Below are positions 1 through 10,936 of a stretch of 60,155 nt of DNA, in pieces; positions within the stretch are counted from its first letter, which is position 1, and each line of letters opens with the position of its first letter. The notes beneath the pieces are model-generated. The model was not told the origin of the DNA, did not search any database, and was given only the letters and a program-made list of their open reading frames with translations. The translations under genes and the position numbers were made by a program. The stretch is from contig JAUCBJ010000080.1 of assembly GCA_032718475.1 (NCBI GenBank), forward strand, positions 1-60,155, read 5' to 3'. This stretch comes from Nemertoderma westbladi. Its lineage: Eukaryota > Xenacoelomorpha > Nemertodermatida > Nemertodermatidae.

Positions 1-780
1 TGTCGGTCTGGAATTCCGAATATTTGAACGCTACTAACTCGGTTAATCTAAATTAAATTAAATTAATTTGAATTAAATCAAAATAAATCAAATTAATTAA
101 TAATTATAAATTAAATTAATTAAGTCAAAAAAATTATTTTTTTGTGCCTTCGAGGTGGACGGAGGACGGCGTCCCTGGAGGAACCTGGGATTCGGGGATG
201 GCGGAGGTCTCCGTGTAGCCGACCTAATAGAATAGAATACAGAATAGAACAGAATACAGGAGAGGAAGACAGAATAGTGGAGACAGAATACTAAGACTAA
301 CCATTTTTAATCATGAGCTAAATTAGGTAACGTCCGCTGTTGGTTGTATAAAATTTGGTGCAATTTTGAAAGTTTTTAGTTTTGTTTTCTCTAGTTTTGT
401 TTATTTCAAATTTATTATTGTTTGAGTGATTAAATTATTATTTATATTGGAATTAAATATAACCACTAGTGTATATCTTTGTACACATGTTTAGAAAATT
501 TTCATCAAGCGTCAGCCGAGATTTGGCATTTAAAATCAATTCACCAATTCAAATCTACCATTTGTAGAACGCAAACCTGTCCGCAAAACTGTATATGTAA
601 ACCTGTATATGTAAACCTGTCCATAAACCAGTCCGTAAACCTGTTGTCAAAAATATTTTTTTTTAGATATTTAAAGGAACACTTCTGCACTTTGAAGTTA
701 CTCCAAACTAAAACGAGAGGGCCTCGGAAACTCATGGAACGTTGGGATGAGTCTAATCTAACAGTGTTTATCGTAGTGTG
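1..780. other. AT-rich DNA, no gene seen
   Basis: The first 150 bases are dominated by AATTAAAT-type low-complexity sequence. The rest has no frame with coding character. A short open frame at 479-847 has no recognisable domain and runs into the foldback element that begins at 781, so I do not call it. Confidence 0.6.
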
Positions 781-1177
781 CCCATGCGAAGAATATCAGG
801 TTTTCACTTTTATTATTTTGGTTAGAATCAGACCTTCTGAAACCTGAAGTTTTAGTGAAAACCTGGTATTCTTCACATGGGGGTAAACGGCCCATGTGAA
901 GTATTCCAGACTTTCTGTTGATTATATTTCACTTTGCAGTTTACCCCAATGTGAAGAATATCAGGATCAGAAGGGCTGATTCTATCTAACCAAAACAATA
1001 AACGAATAAGTATCTATATGGGTTATAAGACAGAAATAAGCGTTATAAAACACTTAATAAGATATAATAGTAAGACTTAATAAGAATTTGAAAAAATACA
1101 AATTCTTCATAGGCCTATATAAAATTCCAATAGAATTTCGACCGAAAAGTGAAAACCTGGTATTCTTCACATGGGCC
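781..1177. repeat. Foldback/MITE-like element, CCATGTGAAGAATA family, copy 1
   Basis: The left end reads CCCATGCGAAGAATATCAGG and the right end is its near-complement, CCTGGTATTCTTCACATGGG. Further inverted copies of the same motif lie inside, near 880-970. The interior resembles, in the opposite orientation, the interiors of the copies at 2185-4005 and 55206-55830, including a stretch like TTTGGTTAGA followed by CCTTCTGTAACCTG. No protein is encoded. I infer a non-autonomous foldback element. Confidence 0.7.
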
Positions 1178-1900
1178 CTTTGGGAAGGATGAAACGACAC
1201 CCCAATTGGAAATTTGCTTACCGGTACACCAAAGTATTTTATTTACTTTTACCGGTTCTTAGTGGAGTTACAATAGTATATTAGAATGCACACTACTCAA
1301 AGGTGTAGGCTATTACTGTAGGCCTACTGTAAATAACTATTTTCTAAATAAATACTGTAATTTAGTTGACACTACTCTACCCCTTCTGCCCTTAGTACCG
1401 GTACGTAGTTTGGTGAATTAAAGTGAAATACAGTTTTCTAAGAATGTTAGTCAGCAGGCATTGCCCTGCCATGTAACAAACAGACTTACACTTTACTACT
1501 GAGACCGGTATTTGAATAGTGTAGAATAATAACACGACCGTATTACCTACAGTACAACTGTACCTACTGATACTGAAACTAAATAATTACAGTAAGCCTA
1601 CAACCATGGCCTACTATATATAGTAGGCCATGCTACAACACTCATTACAGAACCTTACTGTTGTTGGTCAGTAGGCAGGGCGTGAGAATCTATAGAGGGG
1701 GTGTGGTGTGTAGGTAACGTGAGAAGCGTGTTCAAGGAATACAGATTTAATTGCTAAAAGGGTACCGAGGCCGAGGGTAATTTGAAATTCACTTTTCAGA
1801 TGCGGTTCTAGGCCTATTATTTGTACCATACCAAATGCATATGTGTTGCTATAGTACTGTAGGAGTTACAGTATGCAGTTATTTAAAAATAAAAAAGGTA
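1178..1900. other. Intergenic, nothing recognised
   Basis: No coding frame or RNA gene recognised. Several ACCGGTA and TAGGCCTA words occur, as elsewhere in the window. A short palindrome around 1604-1634 (GGCCTACTATATATAGTAGGCC) is visible. Confidence 0.5.
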
Positions 1901-1904
1901 AAGT

Positions 1905-2115
1905 AATATTATTGCGATAAAATTAATATTATTTAAATAATACTGTAATATTAATTTTATTGCAATAATATTAATTTTATCACAATAATATTAATTTTTT
2001 GCAATAATATTAATTTTATCGCAATAATATTAATTTTATCTCAGTAAAATTCAATTTTTTCGCAATAATATTAATTTTTTTAATATTAATTTTATCGCAA
2101 TAATATTATTTTTTA
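1905..2115. repeat. AT-rich tandem repeat, about 20-bp unit
   Basis: Roughly ten imperfect copies of a unit close to AATATTAATTTTATCGCAAT. The first copies, around 1912-1935, read in the opposite orientation, so the start of the array can fold on itself. It lies directly beside the foldback element at 2185. Confidence 0.75.
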
Positions 2116-2245
2116 GATTTTTTACTTTTTACCTACTTTTTAGATCAAAAAAATATTATTGAATTAAAATAAAAAAACAATAAACGTGAAGAATACCAGG
2201 ATTTCACTTTTCGATCGACTTTTTATTGGAATTTTATATATGAAT

Positions 2246-3804
2246 ATATAATATATGACAAGACACTACCTATAGAAACAGGGGACTTCACACCTGCCGA
2301 ACTCCAAAGAAGCATTAAAAGCATGTCCAATAATAAAGCTAGTGGATTAGATGAAATCCCAGCGGAGGTATGGAAAACCGGAGTGCTAAACAGACCATTA
2401 TTGAATGTTTGCAACCGGATGTTAAAAGGGGAAAAGCCACCACCAATTTGGACTAAAGGTCAACTAAAGCCTCTCCCCAAGAAAGGAGACCTCGGCATAC
2501 CAACAAACTATCGTGGGATCTGTCTGCTTGTGGTAACTGCCAAAATATACAATAAAATGATTCTATATAGGATTAGGCCTCACATAGAGAAACTACTGCG
2601 TAAGAGCCAAAACGGATTTCGACCAAGTAGATCAACAATAGCTCAGATACTTGCACTACGGAGACTGATTGAAGGAATTAAGTCAAAGAATCTCCCCGCA
2701 GTCATGACTTTTGTGGACTTCAAGAAGGCATTCGACTCCATCCATAGAGGTAAAATGCTTGAAATCCTAAGAGCTTATGGAATACCAGAAGTAATTGTTG
2801 CCGGTATTGGATTGTTATATTGTGACACAGAAGCGCAGATACTCTCACCAGATGGTGAAACTGAGTTTTTCTCAATCCTGGCTGGCGTACTGCAAGGTGA
2901 CACATTAGCACCATTACTATTTGTAATTGTGCTGGATTACGCAATGAGGACGGCCACAAAGGGTGAAGATCTGAGATTCACACTTCAAGAACGCAGAAGT
3001 AGTAGATATCCGGCAACTACAGTCACAGACACCGACTTTGCGGATGACATCGCCCGGCTCTCTAATACGCTAGCAGATGCACAGCTTCTACTAAATAAAG
3101 TGGAGAGGGCTGCTAAGGAGGTTGGATTGCATATAAATGCTCCCAAGAATTCATTTCACTCCGAATTCATGACCTTTAATGTTGATGGAAACTTGACAAC
3201 CATTGATAATAATCAACTAAGGAAGGTCGATGACTTCCAGTACCTTGGATCATGGATAGAGAGTAGCAAAAAGGACATAGAAGTTAGGAAAGCAAAGGCT
3301 TGGGTAGCTCTATCAAAAATGGATACCATCTGGAAATCAGATCTCTCCAGGCACCTGAAGACTAAGTTCTTTCGAGCCACAGTGGAAAGTGTATTTTTAT
3401 ACGGGGGTGAGACCTGGACACTGACTAAATCACTTGAACAACGAATTGATGGTTGCTACACAAGACTATTAAGGGCAGCCCTAAACATGAGCTGGAGACA
3501 ACACATGACAAACGCCGAGCTTTATGGTACAATACCACCTGTATCAACCACCATCCGTGAACGCAGATTAAAATTCAGTGGGCACTGCTGGCGAAGTAAA
3601 GATGAGGTCATACCAGATCTACTTCTCTGGCAACCAACTCATGGAAAGCGTAGTCGTGGACGACCGGCCATAACATATATAGATCAACTTGAAAGGGATA
3701 CTGAACTTGGGAGAAACGAAATTGCGACAACTATGAAGAATCGGGAAGCCTGGAAGGATCTCATTTCCACTGTCCGAGTTCGCTCGACCTAGTAGTAGTA
3801 GTAG
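2246..3804 (+). mobile_element. RTE-like LINE, family A, 5'-truncated copy
   Basis: A 5'-truncated non-LTR retrotransposon of about 1.56 kb. It is flanked by the 13-bp direct repeat TTTATATATGAAT at 2233-2245 and 3805-3817, a textbook target-site duplication. The 3' end is a short TAG repeat rather than poly(A). Compared with the copy at 12129-15150 it lacks the endonuclease half but keeps the reverse transcriptase intact. The 'RTE-like' label is inferred from the overall layout and the 3-kb length of the longer copy. Confidence 0.88.
2323..3792 (+). CDS. LINE family A reverse transcriptase, C-terminal part, intact frame
   Basis: A 489-codon frame for the reverse transcriptase of a non-LTR element. 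Visible motifs, in order: LPKKGD and YRGICLL (finger region), NGFRPSRST, the catalytic-block start VDFKKAFDSI near residue 138, GVLQGDTLAP near 188, the FADD active site near 240, and YLGSWIE in the thumb. The C-terminal region has RERRLKFSGHC and GKRSRGRP, typical of RTE-type elements. The start codon chosen is simply the first ATG; the element's full protein would begin in an endonuclease domain missing here. Despite the 5' truncation, the remaining frame has no stop or frameshift, so this is a fairly young insertion. Confidence 0.85.
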   Translation: MSNNKASGLDEIPAEVWKTGVLNRPLLNVCNRMLKGEKPPPIWTKGQLKPLPKKGDLGIPTNYRGICLLVVTAKIYNKMILYRIRPHIEKLLRKSQNGFRPSRSTIAQILALRRLIEGIKSKNLPAVMTFVDFKKAFDSIHRGKMLEILRAYGIPEVIVAGIGLLYCDTEAQILSPDGETEFFSILAGVLQGDTLAPLLFVIVLDYAMRTATKGEDLRFTLQERRSSRYPATTVTDTDFADDIARLSNTLADAQLLLNKVERAAKEVGLHINAPKNSFHSEFMTFNVDGNLTTIDNNQLRKVDDFQYLGSWIESSKKDIEVRKAKAWVALSKMDTIWKSDLSRHLKTKFFRATVESVFLYGGETWTLTKSLEQRIDGCYTRLLRAALNMSWRQHMTNAELYGTIPPVSTTIRERRLKFSGHCWRSKDEVIPDLLLWQPTHGKRSRGRPAITYIDQLERDTELGRNEIATTMKNREAWKDLISTVRVRST

Positions 3805-4028
3805 TTTATATATGAATTTTTTACATTTATCATTATTAAGTGTTTTATAGCCTGTGTCTTATAACCTGTACATATTAGTTCATTGTTTTCGTTAAATTGA
3901 CCCCTTCTGTAACCTGTGTTTTTGGTGAAAACCTGTTATTCTTCACATGGGGTTAACTGCAAAGTGAAATATAACGGAGGAAAGTCTGCTGTTCTTCACA
4001 TGGGCTATCATAAAAGTATACCATAAAG

Positions 4029-5105
4029 AATGTCATGCTTGGCTGTCCACCATGCTTATTTTATCCAAGGGGCTGCCAAAGCACAAGGTTCTGCACAGGC
4101 TGGACCTGGTCCTCACGGCGAAAGCAATGTCCTACGAAGCGGTGGCGGCTTTAGTCAAGTGACAAGCTTGGGGTAACCAATGGAAACCTTCAATATTATA
4201 TAGTGCCTGGTTGTATTATTATATACAATATTATGTATATTATATAGTGTCCCACGTAGCATTCTTGTCATTATGAATAAGAATGGTGCAAGTGTGTCGC
4301 CCTGGAGGACTCCCCATAAAATTTCGAATAGATCTGTGTCACCATCAATGATAAACACAAACGTTGTCGAACCATCATATACAGTAGTAATCTGATTGCT
4401 GAAATAATTTCATCAGGTATGTCATATAATGAAAATATGCTGAACATACGTGAGCGCGAGACTGAATCAAAGGCCTTGAAGAAGTTTAACAAAGATAACA
4501 GCCAGATGCCTTGTCTTTCTTTTTTGATAACTCTTCAATTATCCTTGTAAGTGCCAAAATGGGCTCCATGGTCCCACAACCTTTACGGAAACCAATCTGA
4601 TTATCACGGAGCAGTCTTTAGTGGGATCCCTGATGCGATATAATAGAATTATATTGTATAGCTTTGTAGTATTCGTGATCACCGAGATTCCACGAAAATA
4701 TCCATATAGTATTAGGTTGCCTATTTGTTTTCATTTCTTGTGGGACTCTCGTCGTTTTGTACATGTCAACTATGATGGGGTAAAATGAGCGCCAAACATT
4801 CTGGTATTTCAAAGATCTCGGAGGGGAGGGGGGGGGGGGCACAATCTACTCCATTATTGGCACGATTGGTCGTAATGCTCTTTGCAGCAGCCTTCACTTC
4901 TGCAAAGGAGATATCGCCAATGGGAATATCTGGGAGTACAGACTCAGACACTTTTACTTCTATATAGATATCGGGCAATACCCTGTCATTATTGAGGAGC
5001 TTTTCAAAGTGGGCCTTCCAACCATTGAGGCGATCGGCTGGTATGATTCTGCCTTAACCTTGGTGGTTGGTTGCTGGTTGGCTTTTCCTCCCACTCACCG
5101 ATCGT
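4029..5105 (-). mobile_element. LINE family B, degenerate copy
   Basis: A decayed reverse-transcriptase LINE on the minus strand. Fragments of its protein survive in shifted frames: FKAFDSVSRSRMFSI near 4460, GVLQGDTLAPF near 4310, and an upstream region (VKVSESVLPDIPIGDISFAEVKAAAK) at 4850-4978. The sequence matches the better-preserved plus copy at 58579-59819, but small indels break the frame and the region between about 4620 and 4780 is hard to align. The TAG tail is not visible. It cannot encode a working protein. Confidence 0.75.
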
Positions 5106-5339
5106 TGTATTATTTAGCACAAAAGGATCAATTCAAAATCCCCACGAGTTAGCACGAGATGTATTATCATAAGTAATAATGATTATCGATTTTAAGGGGT
5201 GTATTTTTCTAAAAATATTAAAGAAGAATTAGTAAAATTTGAATTAATGATATTAAAGCAATTATTTCTGCCAATTCTAGAATGAATGTAAATAGTAAGT
5301 TAATTATAAATGAATTGTTGTGGGGTGGGTGACGGCGAA
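5106..5339. other. Short spacer with a repeat seen again inside the next element
   Basis: Contains GAATTGTTGTGGGGTGGGTG near 5311, repeated at about 5696 and, slightly changed, at about 46855. No gene seen. Confidence 0.5.
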
Positions 5340-6037
5340 TTAAATATAATATGTTATAGTACACTATGATAATGCTCTCCATAGCGAAAAATATCAACCG
5401 CCCCTATTGTGGCTAGAACCCGGTACCTACAGTAGGTTTCAAACTTCCGGTTATCATCAGCCGAGTGTGTGTCCTAAGACCACTGAGCTACCAGGGCGGT
5501 AGAAAATTTATTAGCTATGGAGTGGGCTATCATATTTAGGCCTTTTTCAGTCACTCTTAGGAAAGTACAACGTTATTCCCGTGCTCTGCCAGAAATGGCA
5601 ACCATGCCTCAAAGAATAACTATATTCAGTGTTGTAGAAACCACTGATACCGCGTATGCCGGCCATGCTTGTTAATTAATTATAAATGAATTATGAATTG
5701 TTGTGGGGTGGGTGACGGCGAATTAATACGGGGTATCAGTGTTTCTACAACATTGAATATAGTTATTCTTTGAGGCATGGTTGCCATTTCTGGCAGAGCA
5801 CGGGAATAACGTTGTACTTTCCTATGAGTGACTGAAAAAGGCCTAAATATGATAGCCCACTCCATAGCAAATAAATCTTCTACCGCCCTGGTAGCTCAGT
5901 GGTCTTACGACACACACTCGGCGGGTGATAACCGGAAGTTTGAAACCTAGGTACCGGGTTCGAGCCCCAATAGGGGCGGTTGATATTTTTCGCTATGGAG
6001 AGCATTATCATAATGTACTATAACATATTATATTTAA
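5340..6037. repeat. Large inverted-repeat element carrying a tRNA-like promoter
   Basis: Two arms of roughly 300 bp (5340-5650 and 5735-6037) are near-perfect reverse complements around a centre of less than 100 bp. The outer ends are TTAAATATAATATGTTATAG and its complement. Each arm contains a tRNA-like sequence, best preserved in the right arm (5882-5980). A partial third copy lies at 46855-47050. It encodes no protein. It may be two head-to-head copies of a tRNA-derived SINE or a foldback element that captured one. Confidence 0.8.
5882..5980 (+). other. tRNA-like sequence (SINE head) in the inverted repeat
   Basis: The A-box-like TGGTAGCTCAGTGG and the perfect B-box GGTTCGAGCCCC are present. 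The ends CCGCCCT and GGGGCGG could pair as an acceptor stem. The span of about 100 bp is too long for a tRNA without an intron or insertion and I could not fold a proper anticodon arm. I therefore call it tRNA-derived, not a functional tRNA gene. An inverted copy lies near 5395-5500. Confidence 0.6.
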
Positions 6038-8161
6038 ATAGTAAGTTAATCAGTACAGTTAATCACACCAAATACCAGAAATTCAACAGAGGGAAGCCCT
6101 TTTGAACCAAAAATTCCCCTTATAGCAACCCCATAGTAACGCGTGAGCACGTATATGTTAATACTCGTGCTGATGTGCCCACGTGTTAGAAAAAAGATTT
6201 CTTATTTCATGCCGTCCCTATATTGGTTCTAATATTGCGACTCTTATATTATTGTTGCTCTACCATCGTCACAATAACTTCTCAGAAGATTACCACACTT
6301 CTTTCTATCAAACCATAGACCGCGTTATAGGGTTGGGAAAGCGACAACGCACGGGTAGCACAAACTCAAACAGTCCATAAGGAACCCGCTCAGTGGAATA
6401 ACAATCCGTTGACATTCAGAAATTCTGCCCGCGTGTATTGGGTGTTAAACTTGATGGTATAAATTAAGTAAAATAAAATAAAATAAAAACTTGCCAATTC
6501 GTGCAAATTTCAATACACTTCGACAGAATAGTTTAATTTCTGGTTTAATAGTTTAATCAAACTTGGTAGGCCTACACTTGTTGTTTAGCAAAAGTTTATA
6601 AATTTTCCAAATAGAATTTGAGTGTGGTCTTCAGGAAGAGCGCAACGAGGCTAATGAAGGAGAAGAGTATTGTATTAAGAATACTCGTAAACAACGTGGA
6701 TTAGAATATTAAATGATATGTCATTTTGATCAGTACAGGTGTTGGAATGTTTTATGCTAGTTATATGGTGACCAGCTGTACAGGACGAGTGCAACGATAG
6801 TTGTAATGAAGGCGAGTCTGTGTTGACTGTACTCGTAATATCGAGTATTGTCATCGTGTGTGTGACATGGTTTAGCATATTTGACGCAGATAGGGGGGGG
6901 GTGGGGGGGGGGGGGGGGGGGAGTCACTCTCAAAAATAAAACTGTAACCTGTTCTATTGTGTTTAGTTTATTGTTTTGGTTAAAATAACGTGCCACTGTA
7001 ACCTGCTCCTTTCCCTAATTTGAGAATTTAACATTGAGGCGGGATATTAATTCGCCAAGATGGGATTTGCGTCCAGTCCCCCCCCCCCCCCCCCCCCCCC
7101 TCTCATTGGACGATATGTCATTTTATCCAATACTGATAATGGGATGTTGTGGGGTATGCGGTGATCGGGTTGTACAGGACGAACGCAACGAGTTTTGCAG
7201 TGGATACGAATACCATATGCCATGAATCAGCCTGATTCGACTTGCATAGTTATAAAGGTCGTCAGTCTGCGTTTAAGAAAAAAATTTGCGACAAAACAGG
7301 ACGAGCGCAACGAGGCTAATGAAGAAGACGAGTATTGTAAAACTAAAAATGTCATCTTAACTTAAATAACCCTAGTTATATAGTAAGTTTACAAAGCCTG
7401 TAATGGCACACTGAAATAGACCTGGTTTTTACAACCAGTTAAAGCAAGCTGAAAGCAACACTCATTGACATTTTGGGAGACGGTTTTCGTATATCTAATA
7501 AAGATTAGAACACTTTATTATATATGCTATCGTGCTGTGCGAAGGCCCCACAATGTGTTTCTTATTGAAGAACATTACTTTCTCTACTTATATTAACTTA
7601 TACTCTTATACTGTACAGTCATAGAAGAATTGAGATTGAAATTTTTGTAAATCTGATCAGAATTTAAATTATTACATGAACATTTATGTGATATGAACAT
7701 TTATGTGATTTACGTTAGTTGGGTTTTCCAACTTTCAATAGCTATTTTTTATAGCAGATATATAGTGTTTATTTATTTGAATCGGGTTTCTGTGTGTTTT
7801 AATATATTTTTGAGATTTTTTCATTTTAACATAATTTTCAATTTTTCTGGAGCAGCAAAAAATGTTTATTTATTGATGCCTCTGCCTCATTTACCATTAA
7901 TCTTGTCACTTAAAATCCTAGGAGTTTCAATGACCAGATAGATTCTTTGAATTGAGTCATCTATTAGCAAATTAAAGTTATCGTTTAAGTAATATACCGA
8001 GCACTATAATACTTCTTATTATACGAGATATAATAGGGCCTACAATAAAAATAAATAACATTAGCACATATCATATATATTTCCTAACAATGTTAATATT
8101 TAATGAATATTATATAAATCAGGGTTGATGAGCTTAGGATTATACAAAATCAAAAATAATA
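6038..8161. other. Intergenic with dispersed repeats and homopolymer runs
   Basis: No convincing gene. A motif close to ACAGGACGAGCGCAACGAGG, usually followed by CTAATGAAG and GAGTATTGTA, occurs four times (about 6635, 6780, 7170 and 7298). A poly-G run with one T interruption (about 6893-6920) and a poly-C run (about 7078-7100) flank a copy of a dispersed repeat, TTATTGTTTTGGTTA plus CACTGTAACCTGCTCC, that recurs near 16500-16790, 24100, 25800 and 36430. The stretch 7350-8161 shows nothing recognisable. Confidence 0.55.
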
Positions 8162-9859
8162 TTAGTTATAGTTATTATTAAAATATTTAGTTATAGAAGA
8201 CTGTTGTTGGGAAACGGGCTCATAGTCATGGCAACCAAACTTATTATTATCAGCCAACCAACTATCGACTTGGGATTGTATAGCCACTATAGAAGCGCCG
8301 CTTCTCACCGTTGGGATTACGATCCTTGGTCTAACTTCCTGTACGCATTGTCGCAGTTCATTAAACGAACTGTGTTCGCTGTAGGGCACAGAATACAACG
8401 TAGCCACACCGGAAACATTCGGCTTACTACCTTCAAGAGCGACCACACCTGAATGAGACCATCCGGTGGGTTTAAAACCCAAAACACGAACGTTCTGGGT
8501 TCCAGAGGTTTCCAAGTAGTCGCGAAGTCTGTCAGTACGCAGCTTATCCATGGTTACCACATGGATTCTAGAACACAACTTATCAGTTGTTAGACATTTG
8601 TCCAGGTCAACATCGCCGATGCATTTCAGGATTTTCATTTTATCCGGCGAAACGAAAACCTTAGATTTTAAAACTTTAGCCAAAGCCAAAAATATCCGTT
8701 CTTTCCCAATCAAATAACTACCGCAAACAATTAGAGTCAACGGGCATCTTTTCAGAGCGAGTACCGCTTTATCACAAACGAACTTAATGACATTCCATTG
8801 TGGTGGGAATGTGTACTTGGGATTCATGTAAGTTGTATCTAAATATAAGCGGTCGATGTTGATACAACGAAGTGAGTCCATCATACGCGACTGGAAGCGA
8901 AAGTCTCCCGTATGCAAAACAGATTTACCGTCGGGGGTCTGAAATAAAATCATAACGGATCCCGGGCAGTGATTAGCGTCTATGGGAGTAACACTGACGC
9001 CATGAACCATGGTTGTTACACCCACGTGTATTTCCGTTACTAGCTGGGGTTTTATACCCAGTTTAAGGGACGCCAGTCGCCCGGTTGCCGGTGTGCAGTA
9101 GATCGGTCGGGAGAACTTCGAGGTTAAACCGGCGTAGTGGTCCGAATGGAAGTGGGTTAGGAAGTAAGCGGTTACCCCGGGGATGGGACCGTACGTAAAG
9201 GCATCAACAACGAACGGAGTTCCGTAAACTCGTTTATAGAACGGACATTCCTTACGTTTTCCTGATAGTCCGTGGATTCCATCTGAGGCACTGGGAACGT
9301 CACCTTTACCAGTAAATCTAGTCGGTTTAAGATGATCTTTAACATTTATTGTCCTGGGCGCAGGACAGTTTAATGTCGGGTTTTCCATGACTTTTATTGT
9401 GGGGAAGGTCTTTCCATGGGAGTTTAATGTATTTTTGCACTGGGTTTTATTATTCGTCGACGAACTAATTATACTTGTTTTTCTCATGAGAACATCGAAT
9501 GCGTTGACTATCTTAGGACCTTCGTTGCTTGAAGGACTAGGCACATCTTCTACACAAGATAATGGCTTATTATTAGCAGCTGGGAGCGGCGAAACCTTTA
9601 TATAAGAAGCAACACAGTTACTAAAGGACTGGAGAGCGACTACGTTATGTTTACTAACACTATTGCATTCTGGTTCAATAATTTCTATGGACGATTCATC
9701 AGTTTCTATCAGAGAGTTTAATTGAGAATCCCCTTGTAGTTGTTGATTGTGAATCCGAAGCTTTTTAAGACGCTTTTTAGGCTCGTATTCATTCGCCTGG
9801 CATTTGTATTTACGCTTTCTCGCCGGTCCAACATAATTATATGGATCAGGGTCATTCAT
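8162..9859 (-). CDS. DCLRE1A: SNM1A-like DNA cross-link repair nuclease (DCLRE1A family)
   Basis: A 565-residue nuclear 5'-to-3' exonuclease of the metallo-beta-lactamase/beta-CASP family, which digests past interstrand cross-links. Residues 1-200 are low complexity with basic KKR clusters that could be nuclear localisation signals. The catalytic domain starts near 205 (CPFYKRVYGTPFVVDAF) and carries the metal-binding HFHSDH motif at 236-241, HTGDFRF near 315, LDTTY near 340, and the beta-CASP YSVPYSEHSSF near 490. The last residues include QSSITKYF (553-560), a good match to a PCNA-binding PIP box. Human SNM1A is about 1,040 residues and has an N-terminal ubiquitin-binding zinc finger, which I do not see here. 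The whole nuclease is one uninterrupted frame. The start is the first in-frame ATG. SNM1B is less likely because of the N-terminal extension and sequence around the HxHxDH motif. Confidence 0.9.
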   Translation of the reverse strand: MNDPDPYNYVGPARKRKYKCQANEYEPKKRLKKLRIHNQQLQGDSQLNSLIETDESSIEIIEPECNSVSKHNVVALQSFSNCVASYIKVSPLPAANNKPLSCVEDVPSPSSNEGPKIVNAFDVLMRKTSIISSSTNNKTQCKNTLNSHGKTFPTIKVMENPTLNCPAPRTINVKDHLKPTRFTGKGDVPSASDGIHGLSGKRKECPFYKRVYGTPFVVDAFTYGPIPGVTAYFLTHFHSDHYAGLTSKFSRPIYCTPATGRLASLKLGIKPQLVTEIHVGVTTMVHGVSVTPIDANHCPGSVMILFQTPDGKSVLHTGDFRFQSRMMDSLRCINIDRLYLDTTYMNPKYTFPPQWNVIKFVCDKAVLALKRCPLTLIVCGSYLIGKERIFLALAKVLKSKVFVSPDKMKILKCIGDVDLDKCLTTDKLCSRIHVVTMDKLRTDRLRDYLETSGTQNVRVLGFKPTGWSHSGVVALEGSKPNVSGVATLYSVPYSEHSSFNELRQCVQEVRPRIVIPTVRSGASIVAIQSQVDSWLADNNKFGCHDYEPVSQQQSSITKYFNNNYN

Positions 9860-10936
9860 CGAACTTGTATTGCGTACAGGAGTGAATGGTGATAACTGGA
9901 TACAGAGACAATAACAATTATTCTACGTTGGCACTACCACTACTCCCCTGCTGCCTGGATTCCATAATGCTACTGTTCAGCTGTTTAGTGCTATTACTTT
10001 AATATTATTAAGGATGATTGACAAAGTGTGAGAGCCCCAAACCCCAATTAACTGATTATATTAGGCAGCGTAATCTACCATTACAATTCACGTCTCTTCT
10101 GGCCTATGGCACCTGGGCACTGTAGGCCTACCGGTAATAATGACTGAAAATGTTCTTAGATTATGATTAACGTGACAGGAGGACAGTCTGACAGTTGAGC
10201 AATGTAAACTGTCTAAATAGACTGTGAGAAAAGATGCATAGGCCTAAATTAAAGTTTAAAGTAATCAAAATAATTAAAGTCCCTTTGAATTTGAAGTCAC
10301 CTTTCTGTACAAATCAACAAAACATACCGGACCGGTGCGGTGGTAGCAAGATGTAGCATGTAATAACAAATAGGAAGTGAGAAAGATATTTGAAATAATA
10401 TAAGATTAGTTTAAATTTCCCGCCAACAACTGTCACCTTCATTAAAATTAAATACCGTGTAGAATAAATATATTATTATCTTATTATCTTATTATAGGGA
10501 ATCAGAACGATTTGGTTTACTCACTGATGGTCAATGGAAGCGGGTCATCTAAAATAAGCGAGTACAATACCATTAAACTGTAAAATAAGTATTGGTTTGG
10601 CGGTGATTTGAGAAACTGTAAGTTTAGAAACGGCAAAAATTCTAAGTCAACAAAGAGAGAATTTGAGAAAGGAATGAATATTAGAGAAGGGCAAAAACAT
10701 TAAGAGAAGGGCAAAAACATCAGAGAAGGGCAAAAACGTTAAAATATTTGCATAAATAGAAAGATAAATAAATCGAAAGTCAATTATACATGAGTGTTAC
10801 TTGGTCGAGATAGGAAAACAACTTCACCATCACCCTTAATATAAGAACGTTTTTAGCAAGTCCCCCTTACCTCTCCCTAATTTTTTCAAATTTCAATCAA
10901 AATGTTACAAAATTTGGTAACACCTTTTCTTACCTC
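9860..10936. other. Intergenic, nothing recognised apart from a short triplication
   Basis: This is upstream of the SNM1A-like gene and should contain its promoter, but I see no defined element. At about 10683-10741 the sequence GAGAAGGGCAAAAACATTA is repeated three times. Confidence 0.5.

Larger units (their letters stand above)
2185..4005. repeat. Foldback/MITE-like element, copy 2, split by a LINE
   Basis: The left end near 2185 reads GTGAAGAATACCAGGATTTC and the right end near 3928-4005 carries the inverted motif ending in CTTCACATGGG. The interior (GACTTTTTATTGGAATTTTA, then TTAAGTGTTTTATAG) matches the interior of the copy at 55206-55830. The element is interrupted at 2246-3804 by a LINE with a clean target-site duplication, so the foldback was present before the LINE inserted. 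Confidence 0.75.

Noticed and set aside
5882-5980. Functional tRNA gene
   Set aside because: Has A- and B-box-like sequences but is too long and lacks a good anticodon arm; it is part of a repeat.
7034-7225. Small protein with poly-proline
   Set aside because: The proline stretch is a poly-C run of uncertain length.
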